Program-made: the position numbers and the translations under genes | Assembly: GCA_903891315.1 (NCBI GenBank) | Contig: CAITEF010000226.1 | Coordinates: 1-46,422 of the forward strand | DNA: 46,422 bases | Direction of reading: 5' to 3' | Source: an uncultured Rhodospirillales bacterium | GTDB lineage: Bacteria > Pseudomonadota > Alphaproteobacteria > Acetobacterales > Acetobacteraceae | Part shown: one piece after another, positions 42,486 through 46,422 of the stretch | Position numbering within the stretch: the first letter of the stretch is position 1 | Layout: the number at the start of each line of letters is the position of its first letter | The notes under the pieces: model-generated | Seen by the model: the letters and a program-made list of their open reading frames with translations, nothing else | What the model was told of the DNA's origin: nothing | The model's database searches: none

Positions 42486-42929
42486 TTACAGGTTGCGCAT
42501 CGCCAATTCGACCGATGCCGTGGCATCTCTCGAGACCGGGCTGCCGTCATCCTTGGTCACGTTCAAGCTGATATGGGCGAGCGAGCGGCCCGCCTCTTGG
42601 GATTTCCCGACAACCACGCCGGAGAGGACGATCTTGTCGCCCTCGAAGACGGTCGAGCGTTGGCGGTAGCTCAACCGCCGCACGAAGGCGTCGCGCCCGC
42701 CCCAGTTCATCAGCATGCCGGACATCAGGGCGCCCAGCATCTGCCCGTCCATGAACGGTGCAGGCATGCCCACTTTCTTCACGAATTCCGGGTCATAATG
42801 GTAGCGGTGAAAATCCCAGGTCGCCCCTGCATACATCACCAAAGCGGCCAGAGAGGTGGTGAATTCCAGGTTGGGCAGCGCGTCACCAACCGTCACGTCT
42901 TCGAAGAAATGCTGCGAGAGTTCGGTCAT
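42486..42929 (-). CDS. MaoC family dehydratase, C-terminal-type subunit
   Basis: Hot-dog-fold protein of 147 residues. The hydratase-2 motif region is YAGATWDFHRYHYDPEF, keeping the Asp and a His of the catalytic pair, followed by MDGQMLGALMS. Its ATG overlaps the stop of the gene encoding a second hot-dog protein (ATGA), so the two probably form a heteromeric enoyl-CoA hydratase in which one subunit carries the catalytic residues. Confidence 0.87.
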   Translation of the reverse strand: MTELSQHFFEDVTVGDALPNLEFTTSLAALVMYAGATWDFHRYHYDPEFVKKVGMPAPFMDGQMLGALMSGMLMNWGGRDAFVRRLSYRQRSTVFEGDKIVLSGVVVGKSQEAGRSLAHISLNVTKDDGSPVSRDATASVELAMRNL

Positions 42930-43411
42930 GGCGCGTAGACATTCGTTTCGCGATTGGTGGCGAGCAGTTCGCCTCGCTGATTGATGTAACGCGCCTCTGA
43001 AATGACGAACACCAACGAGCCTTTCTGTTTGGACGGGCGCTCGTAGATATCGAGCAAGGTCCAGGTGACATCGACGCGGTCATCTGGCCTGACCGGCTGG
43101 TGGAATTCGTATTCATTACCGCCGCGGATGAAGCGGCCATTGCCGATCGGCAGATCCCAGTGATGGCCGATATAGCCATCCGCGTTGGGCTTTTGCTGGA
43201 CGATTTGATTGGTCTCGCAGACCAAGGTGGGCGGCGCGATCACCCCGCCATGCCGGCTCGCGGTGGCGTAGTCTTGGTCGTGGTAGATCGGATTGTCGTC
43301 CTGCAAGGCGAGCGCGAAATAGCGGAAACTGGCAGCCCCCAGCGATTCAGGCGCGTGATAGGTGACCTGTCGCCCGACCCAACTCAGCAATTCGGGCGTG
43401 AGCCGGGTCAT
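42926..43411 (-). CDS. MaoC-like N-terminal (FAS1-like) dehydratase subunit
   Basis: Hot-dog-fold protein of 161 residues with the N-terminal MaoC-like pattern: SFRYFALALQDDNPIYHDQDYA, HGGVIAPPTL and a long FIRGGNEYEFHQPVRPDDRV strand. The hydratase motif is degenerate (DDNPIYHD), suggesting it may help bind the acyl chain while its neighbour supplies catalysis. ATG 43411 overlaps the stop of the RidA-type gene; the frame open to 43657 is a shadow. Confidence 0.85.
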   Translation of the reverse strand: MTRLTPELLSWVGRQVTYHAPESLGAASFRYFALALQDDNPIYHDQDYATASRHGGVIAPPTLVCETNQIVQQKPNADGYIGHHWDLPIGNGRFIRGGNEYEFHQPVRPDDRVDVTWTLLDIYERPSKQKGSLVFVISEARYINQRGELLATNRETNVYAP

Positions 43412-44130
43412 GGCATGCTGCCCAAGGTGGCAATCGCCTCGATCTGGATTTTGCAGCCTGGCCTGGGCAATGCGGACATGATGACACCCGTGGCGGCCGG
43501 ATACGGGGCGGCGAAGGTCTCGCGCCGCACAGTGGCGGTGTCGCGATAGGCGGCCAGCGCATCCGGCGTGATGAACTCGGTGGTCTTGACGACGCAATCG
43601 AGTGACGAGCCTGCTGCGATCAGCTTCTCGGCGATCTCGCGATAGGCCAGTCGGCATTGCTCCACGATCCCGTGTCCGGCCGGATCGCCCTCGGCGAAGA
43701 CGGATACCAGCTTGGCCGTGGTGGCGGTGATGTTGGCCACGCCTTCGATCTCGATCAGCGCCGCATCGCGCAGCAGGCGTTCGACCGGAATGATGTTGAT
43801 CTGCGGCTTTTGCGGCACAAGTTCGGCCAAAACCGCCTCAAGCTGCGCCATTTGCGGCTTTGCCGCTGGCGTCAGATACAGGCCGAGTCGGGTGATGTCC
43901 TTGAAACCGAGTGAGCGCGCCTCCAGCACATAGCGCATCTTGTCGAAAATCAACCGCGCCTGCGCCGCCAGATCGCCAGTGACGACCATCGCGTTTGACG
44001 CCTTGTCGTGGATGACGGCGGTTGAGCCCGACATGAACACCCGGTCGGCGGCTTCGATCCCGAGCGAGAAGGTGAAACGCCGATAATCGAAGAACGGATA
44101 TTCAGCCGGCTCAACCGCCTTGCGCGACAT
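43408..44130 (-). CDS. Tandem RidA/YjgF/UK114 family protein
   Basis: Protein of 240 residues made of two RidA-type domains, about 10-118 and 122-238, where ordinary members have about 130 residues in one domain. Domain 2 ends with VVKTTEFI, then PYPAATGVIMSALPRPG and IQIEAIATLG. The Arg needed for enamine/imine deaminase activity in RidA proper is absent at the expected place in both halves (NIIPVERL and PAATGV), so another role is likely. It follows the crotonase gene after one base. Possible roles include hydrolysis or binding of an acyl or imine intermediate. Confidence 0.87.
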   Translation of the reverse strand: MSRKAVEPAEYPFFDYRRFTFSLGIEAADRVFMSGSTAVIHDKASNAMVVTGDLAAQARLIFDKMRYVLEARSLGFKDITRLGLYLTPAAKPQMAQLEAVLAELVPQKPQINIIPVERLLRDAALIEIEGVANITATTAKLVSVFAEGDPAGHGIVEQCRLAYREIAEKLIAAGSSLDCVVKTTEFITPDALAAYRDTATVRRETFAAPYPAATGVIMSALPRPGCKIQIEAIATLGSMP

Positions 44131-44131
44131 T

Positions 44132-44947
44132 CTATTTGCCCTTCCAGACCGGGCGACGCTTCTCGGCATAGGCCTTCAACGCCTCGCGGTGATCCTCGGT
44201 GTCGCGCACCACGCGCTGGGCGCGTTCGGTGAAGCGGACGGCGTCGTCCAATGATTGGTAGAGCGACTCACCAAGAGCGAGCTTGAAAGCCTGCACGGTG
44301 ATCGGCGGGCAATTCTCAATGATCTCCATAGCGATCTTGCGGCACGCTGGGATGAGTTCCGATGACTCGACGAGTTCAGTAATGAACCCAATCCGCAACG
44401 CTTCCTCGGCGGTGATCGTTCGGCCGGTGACGCCCCATTCATAGGCGCGCGCGTAGCCGATTATCTGCGGCATCAAGGCAAGGCTCGCATCATCCGGCAC
44501 GATGCCGCGACGGACGAACACCCAGCCATAGCGCGAGCCAAGTGCGCCGATGCGGATATCGCATCCGGCGGCGATGCCAAGGCCGGAGCCGATGGCGGGG
44601 CCGTTGATCGCAGCGATGGCGGGTTTTGACATCCGGCGCAGAAGGGTGACGACACGTCGGATATCGGCTTCTTGCGGATAGAGTTGCTCGCGCAACGTCG
44701 GATCCGGCGGTTCGAGCGATTTCCCTTCCGCTGTCATCCGTTTGATGTTGCCGCCGGAGCAGAAGATCGTCCCCGATCCGGTGAGGATCATCACCCGCGC
44801 CGCCGGATCACCCTCGATGCGGTCGAATTCCGTGATCAATTCCTGGTTCATGATCCAGTTGACCGCGTTTTTCGCCTCCTGGTGGTCAATCGTGACGAGC
44901 ACGATGCCGGAAGAATCCTGTTCGGACTTAATAAATTGGTAGCTCAT
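44132..44947 (-). CDS. Enoyl-CoA hydratase/isomerase (crotonase) family protein
   Basis: Crotonase-fold protein of 271 residues. The oxyanion-hole region is kept (FCSGGNIKRM and NGPAIGSGLGIAAGCD), but both glutamates used by classical enoyl-CoA hydratase are replaced: the first corresponds to Gly124, the second to Phe144 (RYGWVFV). The GIVPDD segment (149-154) resembles isomerase or PaaG-like members. Delta-isomerisation, hydrolysis or decarboxylation are more likely than hydration, which the MaoC pair could provide. It overlaps the acyl-CoA dehydrogenase gene by 20 bases. Confidence 0.87.
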   Translation of the reverse strand: MSYQFIKSEQDSSGIVLVTIDHQEAKNAVNWIMNQELITEFDRIEGDPAARVMILTGSGTIFCSGGNIKRMTAEGKSLEPPDPTLREQLYPQEADIRRVVTLLRRMSKPAIAAINGPAIGSGLGIAAGCDIRIGALGSRYGWVFVRRGIVPDDASLALMPQIIGYARAYEWGVTGRTITAEEALRIGFITELVESSELIPACRKIAMEIIENCPPITVQAFKLALGESLYQSLDDAVRFTERAQRVVRDTEDHREALKAYAEKRRPVWKGK

Positions 44948-46085
44948 GCCGCTCCGTCCCGCGAAATTCGTTCATATTGTTCTTGAGGAGATCCGCCAGC
45001 ACACGGCGGTGATAGGCCGCGTCGCCATAGGCCGCCATCGCGGCGATTGCGCGGTGGTAGAAGAGTTCGAGCGGGTAATCCCGGTAATAGGCAATCGCGC
45101 CATGCACCTGATGGGCAATCCGCGTGATCCCCGGCACCGCCGCACTCGTCTTCGCCTTGGCAATCGCCACCTCGCGCAGCCCTAAGGTCGAATTGCCCTG
45201 CCAAGCCAGCAGGCGACAGACGACGAGGTCGCGATACATCTCGGCGCAATGGTGATGCACGCCTTGGAAACTTCCGATCGGTTTGCCGAACTGGATGCGG
45301 GTTTTGGCGTAGTCGAGCGTGAGGTCCAGCGAAGCTTGGCCGATGCCGACGAGTTCGGACGCCTTAAAGGCGGCACCGCGCAGGATGAGTTCCTGCAGAT
45401 GCGGCCAGCCGCCATCGATCTCGCCGATGATCTGATCGCTGCTGATCTCGACACCGTCGAACTTCACTTCCCACAGGCTCTCACCACCCGCCGCGCGCAG
45501 GCGTTGCAGTTGAACACCGGACTCCTTGGGTGAAACCATCACCAGCGTGATCGCGTCCGGGCTCCTGCCGGAGCGCGCGGCGCAGATAATCTGGTCGGCG
45601 CGTTTGGCGTCGCGCACGAAGAGCTTGGTGCCTGAGAGTTCGAACCCGTTGCCACGTCGGGCGAGCGTGGTCTGGATGTGCTCGCTGCCAATCTGGCCGC
45701 CCGGCTCCAGAAGTGCCGTGGTGAGCACGGCATTGCCCTCGGCAATCGCCGGCAGCCACTCGGATTTTTGTGTGGTCGAACCCGCCCGAAGCATCAGCAT
45801 CCCCGCCTCAATCACTGTCGAGAACAACGGGCTTGGGATCGCGCTCTGGCCCAGGGCCTCGACGATCAGGCCGAGTTCGGTTGAGCCGACACCGGCCCCG
45901 CCATATTCCTCCGGGAAAGCGGCACCCACCCAGCCCATCTGCGCCATCTCTTGCCAGACCGCCTCGTCGAAGCCGGTCTCGCTCTCCTCCAGTTTGCGGA
46001 TCTGCGCTTGTGTAAGGGCGGATTTGGCGAATTTGAGCGCCGTCTCCTGCAGCATCGTCTGGTCGTCGTCGAGGGTGATATCCAT
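44928..46085 (-). CDS. Acyl-CoA dehydrogenase family protein
   Basis: FAD-dependent dehydrogenase of 385 residues. The N-terminal helical domain ends with AAFPEEYGGAGVG, the middle beta domain spans about 120-215, and the C-terminal part has TRIQFGKPIGSFQGVHHH. The C-terminus reads HQVHGAIAYYRDYPLELFYHRA with no typical GTSEIQ block, like the FadE-type subunits that pair with a second dehydrogenase. A second, partial dehydrogenase gene lies six bases upstream, supporting a heteromeric alpha2beta2 enzyme. Confidence 0.9.
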   Translation of the reverse strand: MDITLDDDQTMLQETALKFAKSALTQAQIRKLEESETGFDEAVWQEMAQMGWVGAAFPEEYGGAGVGSTELGLIVEALGQSAIPSPLFSTVIEAGMLMLRAGSTTQKSEWLPAIAEGNAVLTTALLEPGGQIGSEHIQTTLARRGNGFELSGTKLFVRDAKRADQIICAARSGRSPDAITLVMVSPKESGVQLQRLRAAGGESLWEVKFDGVEISSDQIIGEIDGGWPHLQELILRGAAFKASELVGIGQASLDLTLDYAKTRIQFGKPIGSFQGVHHHCAEMYRDLVVCRLLAWQGNSTLGLREVAIAKAKTSAAVPGITRIAHQVHGAIAYYRDYPLELFYHRAIAAMAAYGDAAYHRRVLADLLKNNMNEFRGTERHELPIY

Positions 46086-46091
46086 GATGAC

Positions 46092-46422
46092 CTACCGTGG
46101 CAGCCCAAGACCGCGCTGGGCGATGACATTGCGGGTGATGTCGAAACCGCCAGCGGCGAACTGAAAATAGAGATGGTCGCGATATTCCAGCTCCACCTCA
46201 CCAGCCAGCGCCGCATGCGCCGAGCCAGCGCGCAGCGGGGCGTAAGGGCCAAGCATTTCCATGCCCACCTCATCCAGCAGCCGGGATGTCTCGCGTTTGA
46301 TCAACAATGCCGTCGAGGTTTCGTGCTGCGGTCGCAATCCGCGCGCATGCATCGAGGCAAGCCAGTAGACCCCGAGCTTGGCGGCCTCGGCCTCGATGGC
46401 CAGCCCGACCAGCTTGTCGCAG
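46092..46422 (-). CDS. Acyl-CoA dehydrogenase family protein, C-terminal part (5' end beyond window)
   Basis: The last 109 residues of an acyl-CoA dehydrogenase; translation begins beyond base 46422. The visible part includes AIEAEAAKLGVYWLASMHARG and ends with AGGFDITRNVIAQRGLGLPR, matching the family's usual GGTSEIQRNIIAERVLGLPR end with Asp in place of Glu. It is encoded directly before a second dehydrogenase, six bases apart, so the two probably form one complex. Confidence 0.87.
   Translation of the reverse strand, partial: CDKLVGLAIEAEAAKLGVYWLASMHARGLRPQHETSTALLIKRETSRLLDEVGMEMLGPYAPLRAGSAHAALAGEVELEYRDHLYFQFAAGGFDITRNVIAQRGLGLPR

Overview
This window is a dense, GC-rich (roughly 60-65 % by eye) stretch of bacterial chromosome given over almost entirely to uptake and catabolism of small organic acids, sugars and acyl-CoA substrates. 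TRAP transporters, SsuABC-type and sugar ABC importers, FCD-type GntR regulators and the codon bias suggest an alphaproteobacterium, perhaps Rhodospirillales/Acetobacteraceae or Hyphomicrobiales. This is family-level impression, not phylogeny. I see no rRNA, tRNA, CRISPR, IS element or phage gene. Genes are packed in operons with many 4-base start/stop overlaps, and no gap between genes exceeds about 160 bases.

Layout. (A) 1-7888, minus: one nine-gene operon encoding an SsuCBA/NMT1-type ABC importer, a 2-hydroxyacid dehydrogenase, a glutathione transferase, a fumarylacetoacetate-hydrolase-family enzyme, an amidohydrolase, a 4,5-dihydroxyphthalate-decarboxylase-like protein and a dicarboxylate symporter cut by the window edge. 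Divergent from it (8001-11105, plus) are a GntR regulator, a paralogous amidohydrolase and a MmgE/PrpD protein with a twin-arginine signal. (B) 11146-19821, minus: a ten-gene operon with two AtuA/DUF1446 proteins, two DUF4387 proteins, two PEP-mutase/isocitrate-lyase homologues and an HD-domain protein in mirror-image order, followed by a TRAP transporter. (C) 19976-26184, minus: a sugar ABC importer lacking an ATPase, two Gfo/Idh/MocA oxidoreductases and a 7-bladed lactonase, with a third Gfo/Idh/MocA gene divergent at 26343. (D) 27796-35630, minus: acyl-CoA ligase, iron-type ABC importer (binding protein, fused permease, ATPase), thiolase-like protein, DUF35 partner and SMP-30 lactonase. (E) 35777-41796, plus: GntR regulator with a recognisable operator, RraA-type aldolase, aconitase-like large and small subunits, and a second TRAP transporter. 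(F) 41803-46422, minus: two acyl-CoA dehydrogenases, a crotonase, a tandem RidA protein, two MaoC-type dehydratases and a nitroreductase.

How it fits together. Each block pairs a high-affinity importer with a short set of C-C or C-O cleaving enzymes and, in A and E, a local GntR regulator. Block B is the best candidate for an undescribed system: a duplicated, mirror-ordered AtuA-DUF4387-PEPM module whose two PEPM proteins have lost the same canonical catalytic residues, coupled to its own TRAP importer. Blocks D and F together hold the parts of an aldolytic acyl-CoA shortening pathway (ligase, paired dehydrogenases, paired MaoC hydratases, DUF35-thiolase). In block E the hydro-lyase small subunit lacks the usual GSSRE loop. 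Substrates cannot be read from the sequence alone.
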